Positions 50,978 through 60,070 of a stretch of DNA of 64,000 nucleotides are shown one piece after another. Location: positions 1 through 64,000 of the forward strand of contig NZ_VTHJ01000038.1 of NCBI RefSeq assembly GCF_008386495.1. The letters are read 5' to 3'. This stretch comes from Streptomyces tailanensis (GTDB lineage Bacteria > Actinomycetota > Actinomycetes > Streptomycetales > Streptomycetaceae). The notes below the pieces were generated by a model that worked only from the letters and a program-made list of their open reading frames with translations, searched no databases and had not been told where the DNA came from. The stretch's first letter is position 1. Each line of letters begins with the position of its first letter. A program made the position numbers and the translations under genes.

Positions 50978-52321
50978 TCACTGGTCGAGAATCAGGTTGA
51001 TCTGGGCGTTGGTCTCGTCGAGGCCGCTCACCGGCGCGCCGTTGCCGTAGATGTCCTCCATCGCGGGCTGCATGAGCGCCGTGACGTCCGCCGCGTAGTT
51101 GGTGATCGGGTACGAGAAGGTCCGGAAGTTGTCCGTGTCGGCCACCGGTTCGGTGAAGGCCGAGACGTCGATGCCCTTCTTCTCGTACGCGGCGACGGCG
51201 GCCTCCGTGCCGGCCGGCGTCGCCGGGAAGACGACCCCGTACTCACCGACCACGGTCTGGCACTTGTCGGAGGCCAGATACGCCACCCACTTCCGGGCGC
51301 CCGCCTTGTTCTTGGAGGCCTTGGTGATGGAGTCGGCGAGGCCGTTCATCATGGTGGCACGCTTGCCGGTCGGTCCGGCCGGGGTGACGGCGGAGGCGAT
51401 GTCCATGCCCTTGAAGCCTGTGTAGGTGGAGATCATCCAGGCGCCGTCGAAGGTGATGGCGGCCTTGCCCGCGGCGATCTGGGTGTTGGCCTGGTTGGAC
51501 TGGACGTTGTAGTCGGAGAGGGGAACCATGTAGCCCTTCTCCGCGAGCCCGAAGTACCACTTGATCACGGACTGGAAGGTCTCGTCGTCGTACTGGTACT
51601 TCGTCCCCCAGCGGGCCTTGTCCGTGTAGCTCCACCCGGCCGAGCCGGCGAACGGGCTCCACTGGGTCTGCCCGTCGGCGTAGCCGCCGCCGTTGCTGGC
51701 CAGGCCGTACACCTTGACGTTGTTCTTGTCGAAGCCGGGCTCGTCGCCCCGCCTGCCCTTGTTGTCGACGGTCAGGTGGGCGATGGCCTTCTCGAAGGTG
51801 CCGCCGTCCTCGGGGTTCCAGGAGAGGTCGTTCAGCTCGTCGGCGGTGAGGCCCGCATCCTTCACCATCTTCTGGTTGTAGAAGAGCGCGACGGTGTCCC
51901 AGTCCTTCGGGGAGCCGTAGCGGTGGCCGTCCTGGCCGATCCAGTTGGCGGCGAGCCCTGGCTGGTAGTCGGACTCCTCGATGTCCAGGTCGTCGAGCGG
52001 TTCGAGGACCTGCAGATCGGCGAACTGGCCGAACTTCTGGATGTGGTCGGTGAACACGTCCGGCTGGGTGCCCGCGATGAAGCCGGCGGTGAGCTTGGTC
52101 CAGTAGTCGCTCCAGCCCAACTGGGTGATCTTCACCTTCAGTCCGGGGTTCTCCTTCTCGAACCCCTTCGCGCAGGCCTGGTAGGCGGGCAGCTGGTTGG
52201 CGTCCCACAGCCAGTACGTCACGGTGTTCGAGGACGCCCCGGTGCCGTCGCCCTGCGCGCACCCGGTCACCAGGGACAGCGTCAGCGCTCCGGCCCATGC
52301 GGTCAGCGTACGAAGTCGCAT
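50978..52321 (-). CDS. Sugar ABC transporter substrate-binding lipoprotein
   Basis: The 447-residue precursor has a lipobox LSLVTGC and a family 1 solute-binding fold (TYWLWDANQLPAYQACAKGF, LYNQKMVKDAGLTAD-like middle). It is anchored outside the membrane and delivers a carbohydrate to the permeases encoded just upstream. GAGGGA before ATG 52321 supports the start. The ligand is unknown, but the ROK regulator and oxidoreductase indicate a sugar or sugar derivative. Confidence 0.9.
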   Translation of the reverse strand: MRLRTLTAWAGALTLSLVTGCAQGDGTGASSNTVTYWLWDANQLPAYQACAKGFEKENPGLKVKITQLGWSDYWTKLTAGFIAGTQPDVFTDHIQKFGQFADLQVLEPLDDLDIEESDYQPGLAANWIGQDGHRYGSPKDWDTVALFYNQKMVKDAGLTADELNDLSWNPEDGGTFEKAIAHLTVDNKGRRGDEPGFDKNNVKVYGLASNGGGYADGQTQWSPFAGSAGWSYTDKARWGTKYQYDDETFQSVIKWYFGLAEKGYMVPLSDYNVQSNQANTQIAAGKAAITFDGAWMISTYTGFKGMDIASAVTPAGPTGKRATMMNGLADSITKASKNKAGARKWVAYLASDKCQTVVGEYGVVFPATPAGTEAAVAAYEKKGIDVSAFTEPVADTDNFRTFSYPITNYAADVTALMQPAMEDIYGNGAPVSGLDETNAQINLILDQ

Positions 52322-52331
52322 CAGTGGTCCC

Positions 52332-53279
52332 TCACTTGATCCCGGTGAAGCCGATGGAGCTGACGATGCGGCGGGCGGAGCAGGCGAAGAGCACGAGCAT
52401 CGGGAGCGCGGCGATCAGCGTCGCGGCCGTGAGTCCCGACCAGTCCACGCCGGTCGCGGGGGTCTGCGCCCGGAAGATCGCCAGCGCCACGGTCAGCACC
52501 CGCGAGCCGTCGCTGTAACTGACCATCAGGGGCCAGAAGTAGTCGTTCCAGGAGGTGATGTATGTCAGCACGGCCAGCGTGAGGATCGGGGTGGACGCCA
52601 TGGGCAGGATGACCCGGAAGAAGATCCTGACCTTCCCGGCCCCGTCCAGCAGCGCCGCCTCCTCGACCTCGTGGGGGATGTTCATGAAGAACTGCCGCAG
52701 GAAGAAGACCGCGAACGGGGTCATGAACAGGCTCGGCAGCGCGATGCCCAACAGGCTGTCCACCAGGTGGAGTTGTTTGATGAGCACGAAGTTCGGCAGC
52801 AGTGTGAAGATGGTCGGCACCATCAGCCCGGCCAGGAACAGACCGAACACCTTGTCCCGGCCCCGCCAGCGCAGCCGGGCGAACGCGTACGCGGCCATCG
52901 CGGAGAAGAAGATCTGACAGCCGGTGATCAGCGTCGCGACGATCACCGAGTTGAGCAGATACCGCCAGAAGTCGAGCCCGCCGCCCGCGCCGCCCTGCGC
53001 GATCGCCTCCTCGGCCGACTGGAGTCCCAGGGCTCGTTCGAAGCCGGTGGTCGTGAGATCGACGGGGAGCGGGTTCGCGGGGTCCGCGTTGAGCCCGGCG
53101 TTGGTGGAGAGCGCGGTGCGCAGGATCCAGTAGAACGGCAGCAGGGTGACGAGGATGATCAGGACGAGTACGGTCCAGGCGGTCGCCCTCCCGAAGGAGA
53201 ATCGGCGCTTGGTCGGTCGTACGGTCGGCTGTGAGGTCGACGGTGCGGCGGGTGCCGCGGGTGTGGTCAAGGTGGCCAT
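52332..53279 (-). CDS. Sugar ABC transporter permease (MalG type)
   Basis: The 315-residue protein has six membrane helices after a Pro/Ala/Thr-rich N-terminus. The EAA loop for the ATPase is at EVEEAALLDGAGKVRIFFRV. It pairs with the MalF-type permease encoded 18 bases upstream. AAGGGAG before ATG 53279 gives the start. Confidence 0.9.
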   Translation of the reverse strand: MATLTTPAAPAAPSTSQPTVRPTKRRFSFGRATAWTVLVLIILVTLLPFYWILRTALSTNAGLNADPANPLPVDLTTTGFERALGLQSAEEAIAQGGAGGGLDFWRYLLNSVIVATLITGCQIFFSAMAAYAFARLRWRGRDKVFGLFLAGLMVPTIFTLLPNFVLIKQLHLVDSLLGIALPSLFMTPFAVFFLRQFFMNIPHEVEEAALLDGAGKVRIFFRVILPMASTPILTLAVLTYITSWNDYFWPLMVSYSDGSRVLTVALAIFRAQTPATGVDWSGLTAATLIAALPMLVLFACSARRIVSSIGFTGIK

Positions 53280-53297
53280 GTCGGTGTCTCCCTTCCG

Positions 53298-54197
53298 TCA
53301 GCCGAGGTCGCTCTGGCCGGCCCTGGTGAGCCGGTACTGCAGGACGGTGATCGCGCTGAGCACGACCAGCAGGGCGACGGACATCGCCGAGGCGTAGCCG
53401 AACTGGAAGCGGCCGAAGGCGGAGCCGTAGATGTAGAACTGGAGCACGTTGGTCGCGTTCGCGGGGCCGCCCGCCGTGGTCACCGCCACGGTGTCGAAGA
53501 CCTGGAACGAGCCGATCACGGTCATGATCAGCACCACCGCCAGCACCGGCCGCAGCAGCGGCATGGTGACCCGCCAGAACATCCGCCACTCGCTCGCGCC
53601 GTCCACCTTGGCCGCCTCGTACACGTCGTTCGGGATCGCCTGGAGCCCGGCGAACAGCAGCAGCGCGGTGTAGCCGACGTGCCGCCACACATTGATCAGG
53701 GCGATGGTGGGGATCGCCCAGGTCTCGTCGGCGAGGAACGGGATGCGGTCGACGCCCAGAGCGCTGATGATCTCGTTGCCGATGCCGAGCTGGGTGTCGA
53801 GGATCCACAGCCAGACCAGACCGGCGACCACGTTGGACATCAGATAGGGCGTGAGGACGACACCCCGCAGCATGGCCGACTGCGTCAGCCGTTGCAGCAG
53901 TACGGCGATGGCGAGCGCGGCGACCGTCTGTACCCCGATGTTGAGGACCACGTACTCGACCGTGACCGTCAACGAGTCCCAGAAGATCGGGTCGTTGACC
54001 ATCCGGACGTAGTTGTCGAGGCCCACCCACTCCGCCGGGGTGAGCAGGTTGAAGCGGGTGAAGCTCAGATAGATGCCCCGCAGTGTCGGCCAGAGCAGGA
54101 ACACCAGGAAGCCGAGCATGGCCGGGGCGATGAAGACGGCGGCGAGGAGGCCGTCACCTCGCCGACGGATCGGTGGACTGTTGGAGGCGATGGTCAT
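53298..54197 (-). CDS. Sugar ABC transporter permease (MalF type)
   Basis: The 299-residue protein has six membrane helices and an EAA loop (DVYEAAKVDGASEWRMFWRV). It is the first gene of the uptake operon, whose order is MalF, MalG, binding protein, oxidoreductase. No ATPase gene is present. In Streptomyces the shared MsiK protein usually serves such importers. It is divergent from the ROK regulator. Confidence 0.9.
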   Translation of the reverse strand: MTIASNSPPIRRRGDGLLAAVFIAPAMLGFLVFLLWPTLRGIYLSFTRFNLLTPAEWVGLDNYVRMVNDPIFWDSLTVTVEYVVLNIGVQTVAALAIAVLLQRLTQSAMLRGVVLTPYLMSNVVAGLVWLWILDTQLGIGNEIISALGVDRIPFLADETWAIPTIALINVWRHVGYTALLLFAGLQAIPNDVYEAAKVDGASEWRMFWRVTMPLLRPVLAVVLIMTVIGSFQVFDTVAVTTAGGPANATNVLQFYIYGSAFGRFQFGYASAMSVALLVVLSAITVLQYRLTRAGQSDLG

Positions 54198-54245
54198 CGT
54201 GGCTCCCTCATCGGCGGCTCTGCCTCAAGGCCCGTCGGGCACTTA

Positions 54246-54260
54246 CTTTTGCTGCGAAAG
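54246..54260. promoter_or_regulatory. Imperfect palindrome, possible ROK operator
   Basis: CTTTTGCTGCGAAAG has matching ends (CTTT/AAAG) and centre (GC/GC) with one mismatched pair. It lies between the divergent permease and ROK genes, 49 bases from the permease start. Confidence 0.5.
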
Positions 54261-54292
54261 AATTGAGCCGTCAAGGGGTTCTGCGAACATCT

Positions 54293-54320
54293 TTTGGAGG
54301 GGGAGAGCCTGGCCTAGGAT
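54293..54320 (+). promoter_or_regulatory. Candidate promoter of the ROK gene
   Basis: TTTGGA at 54293-54298 and TAGGAT at 54315-54320, spaced 16 bases, resemble the vegetative consensus. The start codon at 54372 would follow a leader of about 45 bases. Confidence 0.4.
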
Positions 54321-54371
54321 GTGCTTGTTACTTCCAGTGCGGAAAAAATACTGTGTGGGAGTCTGACGCTC

Positions 54372-55532
54372 ATGACCGCTCTCGCCGCCAGTTGGCTGCC
54401 GCTCAGTCCCGGGGAACGCTCGGTGGCGATCGAGGTGCTCGTGCACGGACCGCTCTCGCGCACCGAACTCGCCCGGCGTCTCGGCCTGTCCGCCGGCAGC
54501 CTCACCCGGCTGACCAAACCGCTGATCGAGTCGGGGCTGCTGATCGAGACCGCCGAGGGCGCCGCGCTTTCCGAAGCCCGTCAGGGGCGCCCCTCGCAGC
54601 CGCTGGACATCGTCGCCGAGTCCCGCACCTTCCTCGGCTTCAAGGTCACCGAGGACATGGTGTACGGCGTGGTCACCACGCTCAGGAGCGACATCGTCAC
54701 CCGGTACGACCGCCCGCTCACCACGCACGAGCCGGAGCGCGTCGCCGATCTGCTCGCCGGGATGGCGGCCGAACTCGCGCGCACCCACCCCTCACTCGCC
54801 GGCATCGGCATCGGCGTCGGCGGCCTCGTCCAGCACCGGGCGGTGGTCGGGGAGTCACCCTTCCTGGAGTGGCGGGACGTGCCCCTGGCCGAACTCGTCG
54901 AAGAACGCACCGGGTTGCCGGTGGTCGTCGAAAACGACGTGGCCGCGCTCGTCGAGGCCGAGACCTGGTTCGGCGCGGGCCGCGGCCTCGACCGTTTCGT
55001 CGTCCTCACCATCGGCGCGGGCATCGGCTACGGGCTCGTGCTGGGCGGCAAGCGGGTGCCCTGCGCCGAGGAGGACCGGGGCTTCGGCCGCCACTGGATC
55101 ATCGACCCCACCGGCCCGCTCACCCCCGACGGCGAACGCGGCAGCGCCGTCTCCCTGCTGAGCATCCCCAGCATCCGCTACCAGGTCCAGGCCGCCACCG
55201 GACGCGAGACGACGTACGAGGAGATCCTCGCCGGGGCCGCCGCCGGTGAGCCCCTGCCGGCGCGGGTCATCGACGAGGCGGGCCGGGCGCTGGGCACGCT
55301 CGTGGCGCAGATCGCCAACTTCGTCATGCCGCAGAAGATCCTGCTCGCCGGTGAAGGGGTCGGTCTCATGGAGGTGGCGGGCAAGGCCGTCGACGAGGCC
55401 GTCCGCGCGTGCCGGCATCCGCTGGCGGCACCGGTGCCGCTGGAGACCAAGGTCTCCGACTTCCACGACTGGGCGCGGGGCGCCGCGGTGCTGGCCATTC
55501 AGGTGCTCGTACTCGGGACCGTGGAGCCCTAA
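54372..55532 (+). CDS. ROK-family transcriptional regulator
   Basis: The 386-residue protein has a winged helix (RTELARRLGLSAGSLTRLTK) followed by a sugar-kinase-like ROK domain (GIGVGGLV, ENDVAALVEAETWFGAGRG, IGAGIGYGLVLGG). The His of the ROK zinc site is in GRHWIID, but the usual CxCGxxGC motif is missing: the place reads TPDGERGSAVSLLS. So it probably does not bind zinc in the normal way. It likely represses the divergent sugar uptake operon and responds to the sugar. Confidence 0.87.
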   Translation: MTALAASWLPLSPGERSVAIEVLVHGPLSRTELARRLGLSAGSLTRLTKPLIESGLLIETAEGAALSEARQGRPSQPLDIVAESRTFLGFKVTEDMVYGVVTTLRSDIVTRYDRPLTTHEPERVADLLAGMAAELARTHPSLAGIGIGVGGLVQHRAVVGESPFLEWRDVPLAELVEERTGLPVVVENDVAALVEAETWFGAGRGLDRFVVLTIGAGIGYGLVLGGKRVPCAEEDRGFGRHWIIDPTGPLTPDGERGSAVSLLSIPSIRYQVQAATGRETTYEEILAGAAAGEPLPARVIDEAGRALGTLVAQIANFVMPQKILLAGEGVGLMEVAGKAVDEAVRACRHPLAAPVPLETKVSDFHDWARGAAVLAIQVLVLGTVEP

Positions 55533-55610
55533 ACGCAGAGTGATCAGCTTCACGTTCCGTAATGTCCGAAGTGGGATCTTTACTCACACCGGCTTCACGT
55601 TCGAGGTCAT

Positions 55611-55790
55611 ATGGTTTACACCATGTCCACTACCCCTGATGTCGTCCTGGAAAGAACGGAACCGATCAGAACGGCCGCCGAGGTCAACGAGGAGATCCGG
55701 GCCCTGTGGTTCCGGAGCGGGGGGACGCTGAACAGGGAGCAGCGCAGTGAGTACGAGCGCCTTGTTCTGGAATGGGCCGCAGCCGAGTAG
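55611..55790 (+). CDS. Small conserved-looking protein of unknown function
   Basis: A 59-codon frame reads MVYTMSTTPD, then IRTAAEVNEEIRALWFRSGG and TLNREQRSEYERLVLEWAAA to the TAG at 55790. Codon third positions are strongly GC and the product is a plausible soluble helical protein. GAGG lies four bases before ATG 55611; ATG 55623 is the alternative start. Similar short proteins occur in Streptomyces from memory, but none has a known role. It stands alone between the ROK gene and the minus-strand protease. Confidence 0.65.
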   Translation: MVYTMSTTPDVVLERTEPIRTAAEVNEEIRALWFRSGGTLNREQRSEYERLVLEWAAAE

Positions 55791-55817
55791 TTCCCCGGCT
55801 GCGGGCCCTGCGGGGCG

Positions 55818-57191
55818 CTAGCTCCAGCTCTGTGAATACTGGCGGCGATACGCCGCCCTGTCCTGTTCCGTGCGGATGAAGCGGGTCGCCGCCAGGGCCA
55901 CCATGCTGCCGGCGATGACCAGGAGGCCCGGGCCCACGTTCCGGGGGTCGGCCAAGCGGTCGAGGATGTCCGAGAAGGCGCCGGCGCCGTCCACCGATTC
56001 CACCGCGCCCGGCTCGACGGCGCCCGGAGCCGCGGCGCCCTGGGAGCCGGCGTCCGCCGCGCCGGCGGAGGCGGTCGGCTGGGCGGCCTGGGGGAGGCCG
56101 GTGAGCTGGACGTCGAATTCCTCCAGTGCCTCGGTCAGCGGCTGGAAGAACGTCGTACCGCCCTGCGCGCAGTCGCCGTTGCCGCCCGAGGTCACCCCGA
56201 GCGCCACTCCCTCGGAGAACAGCGGGCCGCCGCTGTCGCCCGGCTCGGCGCACACCGTGGTCTCGATGAGCCCGCTGACCGTGCCCTCGGGGTAGTTGAC
56301 CGTGGCGTCGAGACCGGTCACCTCGCCGTTGCGGAAGCCGCTGGTGCTGCCGCTGCGGAAGACCCGCTGGCCGACCGCCGCCTCACCGATCGAGGTGATC
56401 CGCACCCCCTGGCCGTCACCGACGGACACCACGTTGGACGAGTTGCTCGGGGCGTCCTGGAGGTACTGGACGAGCGAGAAGTCACCGCCGGGGAAGTTCG
56501 ACTCGATCGTCCGGCCGATCTCCTGCTGGCCCTGGTTGTCCGCGAACCACACGGAACCCGCCGGGCCGCAGTGCCCGGCGGTGAGTATGAACTCGTTCTC
56601 GCCGTCGGTCACATTGAAGCCGATCGAACAGCGACCGCCCGTGCCGAAGATCGGCTGGGCGCCGTTGAGCCGCATCGTGTACGCGCCCCCGGTGCGCTCC
56701 ATCCGTACGGACCCGCCGATTTCCTCGGCCAGACCCGTCAGTTCCCTCCAGTCCTTGGCGGACACTGTGCTGTCGGCCCGCACCACGACCTCGTTGGACG
56801 AGGGGTCGATCGCCCAGGAGGTGCCCGACACCCGGGGCGCCGAACGCAGCGCCTCCGTAGCGGACTTGAGATCCTCCGCGCTGTACTCGACCATCTTGGC
56901 GCGAGCCCCCGCCTGCTTGACCTCGGCCGCCGCCTCCTCGTCGGTGACCGCGACGACGGGGCTGCCGTCGTCGGCGATCCAGCTCCCCGCCGTACGGGAG
57001 GAGCCGAGCTCTTCCACCAGACCCGAGCCGGTGCCGGACGCCGCCAGCACCGAACTCCGGGTCGCGGGCGGCGAGGTGGCGGGTTCGGTCGCCATCGCCG
57101 CCTGCGTGACCATCAGGCCTCCGCAGAGCACTCCACCGATGGCTGTCAGCCGTGCCACTCGCTTCACGACTCGTCGTCGTGCGTGCCTCAT
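55818..57191 (-). CDS. S1 family protease with C-terminal membrane anchor
   Basis: The 457-residue protein has a signal segment, a propeptide, and a chymotrypsin-like domain with His207 (LTAGHCG), Asp237 (FPGGDFSLV) and Ser320 (CAEPGDSGGP). Its catalytic part closely resembles the secreted protease at 7517-8953. Unlike that enzyme it ends with an Ala/Pro-rich spacer, a membrane helix at about 420-437 and a basic tail. It is thus likely surface-anchored. ATG 57191 was chosen because a signal peptide starts there; an upstream ATG at 57230 lacks support. Confidence 0.87.
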   Translation of the reverse strand: MRHARRRVVKRVARLTAIGGVLCGGLMVTQAAMATEPATSPPATRSSVLAASGTGSGLVEELGSSRTAGSWIADDGSPVVAVTDEEAAAEVKQAGARAKMVEYSAEDLKSATEALRSAPRVSGTSWAIDPSSNEVVVRADSTVSAKDWRELTGLAEEIGGSVRMERTGGAYTMRLNGAQPIFGTGGRCSIGFNVTDGENEFILTAGHCGPAGSVWFADNQGQQEIGRTIESNFPGGDFSLVQYLQDAPSNSSNVVSVGDGQGVRITSIGEAAVGQRVFRSGSTSGFRNGEVTGLDATVNYPEGTVSGLIETTVCAEPGDSGGPLFSEGVALGVTSGGNGDCAQGGTTFFQPLTEALEEFDVQLTGLPQAAQPTASAGAADAGSQGAAAPGAVEPGAVESVDGAGAFSDILDRLADPRNVGPGLLVIAGSMVALAATRFIRTEQDRAAYRRQYSQSWS

Positions 57192-57289
57192 TACCTGGCT
57201 CCCGAACCCCGTCCGACACGGCGTCAACACCGAGAGGACGTCCGGTTTTTGAGCGCCCTCCTTCTATACGTGCGGCGGTGGGCGCGTGT

Positions 57290-57811
57290 TCACCAGTCGG
57301 CGTCGACAAAACCCAACGTCCGGTTCATGGCGATCGCCCTCGCGTTGGCGGGATGATGCAGCGTACGGACGATGCTGACCCCGCACATCCCGGCGAACCC
57401 GATGCCGAAGGTCTTCATGGCCACCGAGATGCCCCGGCCCCGGTGGCAGGCCCGCACCCCCGTCATCTCGTTGAACACGAACCCGGACTTCCGCCGGTCC
57501 GACGTCGCCGCCATCCCGATCCACCGGTCACCGTCGATCGCCAGCACCACACCGCGCGGATCGTAGGCGGGCACCTCGAAACGGAGCCGGTGGTACTCGT
57601 CGTAGTCGAAGAACTCGCCGCGCCCCGGGATGTCCGCCGAGCACTCCTTGTTGAGTTCGTAGAGCGCCCGGCGGTGCTCCGGGGTGTCGCCGAGCTCGGA
57701 GAGCGTCGTCAGCCGGATGCCGGAGGTACGGCACTTGTCGACGTACGGCTGGAAACGCGCCAGATCGAAGTCGGTGACGTCCAGTTGCAGCCTGACCCAG
57801 TCGATCGTCAT
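57290..57811 (-). CDS. GNAT-family acetyltransferase
   Basis: The 173-residue protein has the GNAT acetyl-CoA region VRACHRGRGISVAMKTFGIG and the C-terminal strand of the fold (MNRTLGFVDADW). The substrate is unknown. The ATG overlaps the stop of the methyltransferase gene by ATGA, so both are made from one mRNA. Confidence 0.83.
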   Translation of the reverse strand: MTIDWVRLQLDVTDFDLARFQPYVDKCRTSGIRLTTLSELGDTPEHRRALYELNKECSADIPGRGEFFDYDEYHRLRFEVPAYDPRGVVLAIDGDRWIGMAATSDRRKSGFVFNEMTGVRACHRGRGISVAMKTFGIGFAGMCGVSIVRTLHHPANARAIAMNRTLGFVDADW

Positions 57812-58650
57812 CAGCGCTTGCCTCCCACTCCGCAGTACATGGCAACTTCTTCCGGCTCCCCCGCCCGGGAGCCATCGCCGGCCTCCCGGCGCCAGCGGGA
57901 ACACGACACGATCCCCGGATCGAGAACGTCAAGGCCGTCGAAGAAACGGGCGACCCCCTCCGGAGTGCGCTGCGTGATCCGCGGGGTGCCGTGCGCGTTC
58001 CACCAGGCGACCGCGGCGTCCACCTCGGTCAGTCCCGGAGCGGTGATGGTGTGCGAGAGCACCAGATGGCTGCCCGGGGGCAGCGCGTCGACGAGCCGGC
58101 GCACGATGCCGTACGGGTCCTCGTCGTCCCCGATGAAGATCACCACGCCGAGCAGCAGCAGGGCGACCGGACGGCCGAAGTCGAGGGTTCGCGCGGCTTG
58201 TTCGAGGATCGAGTCGACATTGCGCAGATCCGCGTCGACATGGTCGGTACGGCCCTCGGGCGTGCTCGTCAGCAGGGCCCGGGCGTGCGCCAGGACCAGC
58301 GGGTCGTTGTCGACATAGACGATCCGCGCGTCCGGGGCGATGCGCTGGGCAACCTCGTGGGTGTTCTCTGCCGTCGGCAGCCCGGTCCCGATGTCCAGGA
58401 ACTGGCGGATCCCCACCTCGGCGGTCAGATGACGCACGGCCCGCCCCAGGAACTCCCGGTCCGCCCGGGCGTATTCGCAGATGGTCGGATGCAGCCGGCG
58501 TATCTCGTCCCCGGCCGCCCGGTCGACCTCGTAGTAGTCCCCACCGCCGAGCCAGTAGTTCCAGATCCGCGCCGAGTGCGGCCGCGTGGTGACGATGCGG
58601 CGGTTCAACGACGAGGAGGGGAAGTCCGAGGCTGCCGGGTTGTCCGTCAC
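57811..58650 (-). CDS. SAM-dependent methyltransferase (PF04672 type)
   Basis: The 279-residue protein belongs to the actinobacterial methyltransferase family formerly called DUF574. It shows RIWNYWLGGGDYYEVDRAAG near the start and the SAM-binding FLDIGTGLPTAENTHEVA. Substrates are unknown for most members. GTG 58650 is the chosen start; an upstream open frame has poor composition. A 284-base gap, with TTGACT at its minus-strand side, separates it from the acid phosphatase gene. Confidence 0.85.
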   Translation of the reverse strand: MTDNPAASDFPSSSLNRRIVTTRPHSARIWNYWLGGGDYYEVDRAAGDEIRRLHPTICEYARADREFLGRAVRHLTAEVGIRQFLDIGTGLPTAENTHEVAQRIAPDARIVYVDNDPLVLAHARALLTSTPEGRTDHVDADLRNVDSILEQAARTLDFGRPVALLLLGVVIFIGDDEDPYGIVRRLVDALPPGSHLVLSHTITAPGLTEVDAAVAWWNAHGTPRITQRTPEGVARFFDGLDVLDPGIVSCSRWRREAGDGSRAGEPEEVAMYCGVGGKR

Positions 58651-58934
58651 GGCATCAGCTCCTGGATCTTCGGTGATCTTCTGTGGAGATGCATAGTCAA
58701 CGCGCAATGTAGACCCGACGGTTGGTCTTCGCCGCCACTTCGGCGATCTTCGCAGCCGCCAGGTGCGGTCGGTGCCCCCGGCCGTGCATCTCGCGCAGGA
58801 AGTGAACGATCGTCGAGACCCCTCTACCAATCAGTAACTTTCAGGTAGTCTCCCGGCCACTCATGGACATGACCATGACGAGCGCGGTGATGGTTCGACC
58901 AACCTCGCCGCTTTGACTTGAGAAGGGGACGAAC

Positions 58935-59570
58935 ATGACAGCAAGCGGTGCGGGGCGCCGTCTCACGACGGTCGCGGCGGTGGCGGTGCTCGGTATCGGC
59001 GGGTCGGTCACCGCCGCCGTTCCGGCGGCCGCGGCGCCGGCCGAGGCGGCGGTGAGCGCGGCCGCGGCCGCCGAGGTCGACTACGCGACCTGGCAGAAGG
59101 ACGTGAAGGCCGTCATCGACACGGCGACGCCCTATGTGGAGCGGCGCACCGCGAACGCCTCCGGCCAGAAGCTCGCCATCGTCTTCGACATCGACAACAC
59201 CACGCTGGAGACGCACTACACGCCCTGGTACCAGCTGCCCACCCCGGCGATGAAGCCCTCCCTGGAGCTGGCCGAGTACGCCAAGTCCCGTGGTGTGGAC
59301 GTCTTCTTCGTCACCGCCCGCCCGGGCATCATCGAGAGCGTCACCGAGTGGAACCTGGAGACGGTCGGCTACCCCGTCGACGGCCTCTACGTGCGTGACC
59401 TGCCCGACCTGTTCGCCGAGGTCTCCGCCTACAAGACCGCCTCGCGCGCGGACATCGAGTCGGACGGCTACACGATCATCGCCAACGTCGGCAACAACAC
59501 CACCGACCTGGTCGGCGGCCACGCCGAGCGCACCTTCAAGCTCCCCGACTACGACGGCCTGCTCGACTGA
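58935..59570 (+). CDS. Secreted HAD-type acid phosphatase
   Basis: The 211-residue precursor has a long Ala-rich signal peptide and a class B/HAD phosphatase domain with the DxDxT motif FDIDNTTLETHY. Later motifs FFVTARPGII and ANVGNNTTDLVGG fit the family. It would hydrolyse phosphomonoesters outside the cell. AAGGGG before ATG 58935 sets the start. A very strong hairpin follows its stop. Confidence 0.86.
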   Translation: MTASGAGRRLTTVAAVAVLGIGGSVTAAVPAAAAPAEAAVSAAAAAEVDYATWQKDVKAVIDTATPYVERRTANASGQKLAIVFDIDNTTLETHYTPWYQLPTPAMKPSLELAEYAKSRGVDVFFVTARPGIIESVTEWNLETVGYPVDGLYVRDLPDLFAEVSAYKTASRADIESDGYTIIANVGNNTTDLVGGHAERTFKLPDYDGLLD

Positions 59571-59606
59571 CGATCCATAGGGCTTCACCGCCTCGTCGTC
59601 ACCCGG

Positions 59607-59642
59607 GTGTACGGCCGCCGGTCACCGCCGGCGGCCGTACAC
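59607..59642. terminator. Strong terminator hairpin
   Basis: A perfect 15-bp stem (GTGTACGGCCGCCGG and its inverse complement) with a six-base loop ends 14 bases before the next start codon. It should stop transcription of the phosphatase gene. Confidence 0.88.
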
Positions 59643-59643
59643 C

Positions 59644-59649
59644 TAGACT
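59644..59649 (+). promoter_or_regulatory. -10 box placed for a leaderless transcript
   Basis: TAGACT ends six bases before ATG 59656, so transcription should start at or near the A of the start codon. No ribosome site is present, which agrees. Confidence 0.55.
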
Positions 59650-59655
59650 CGCGCC

Positions 59656-60045
59656 ATGGCCGATGTCACCTCGCTCGACGCGCTCGCCGGCGGCAAGTAC
59701 CTGCTGATCACCACCTACCGCAAGAACGGCACCGCGGTCCCGACCCCGGTCTGGGTGGTACGGGACGGTGACGCGCTCGGGATCTGGACCGTCGCGGGCT
59801 CGTGGAAGGTCAAACGCATCCGCAACCGGGCCGATGTCCTCGTCGGCCCCTGCGATCTGCGCGGCAACCCCACCGGTGACTCCGTCCCCGGCCGCGCCGA
59901 GATCCTCGACGCGGCCGGCTCCGCCCGCTACCGCCGCCTCATCGCCCGCAAGTACGGCGTCCTCGGCCGCCTCACCCTCCTCGGCAGCCGACTGCGCAGG
60001 GGCGCGGACGGAACGGTCGGCGTCCGCGTCACGCTGACGAAGTGA
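59656..60045 (+). CDS. PPOX-class F420-dependent oxidoreductase-like protein
   Basis: The 129-residue protein fits the split-barrel pyridoxamine-oxidase-like family of actinobacteria (KYLLITTYRKNGTAVPTPVW, VKRIRNRADVLVGPCDLRGN). Its small size and Rv-type layout favour F420 rather than FMN as cofactor. The role is not known. It is probably expressed from a leaderless mRNA, as no ribosome site and a -10 box six bases upstream are seen. Confidence 0.83.
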   Translation: MADVTSLDALAGGKYLLITTYRKNGTAVPTPVWVVRDGDALGIWTVAGSWKVKRIRNRADVLVGPCDLRGNPTGDSVPGRAEILDAAGSARYRRLIARKYGVLGRLTLLGSRLRRGADGTVGVRVTLTK

Positions 60046-60070
60046 GTCCCTGTAACCCCTGTCGCCCCTG

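Noticed and set aside
58840..58934. PHO box before the acid phosphatase
   Set aside because: I could not find two direct GTTCACC-like units at the required spacing.
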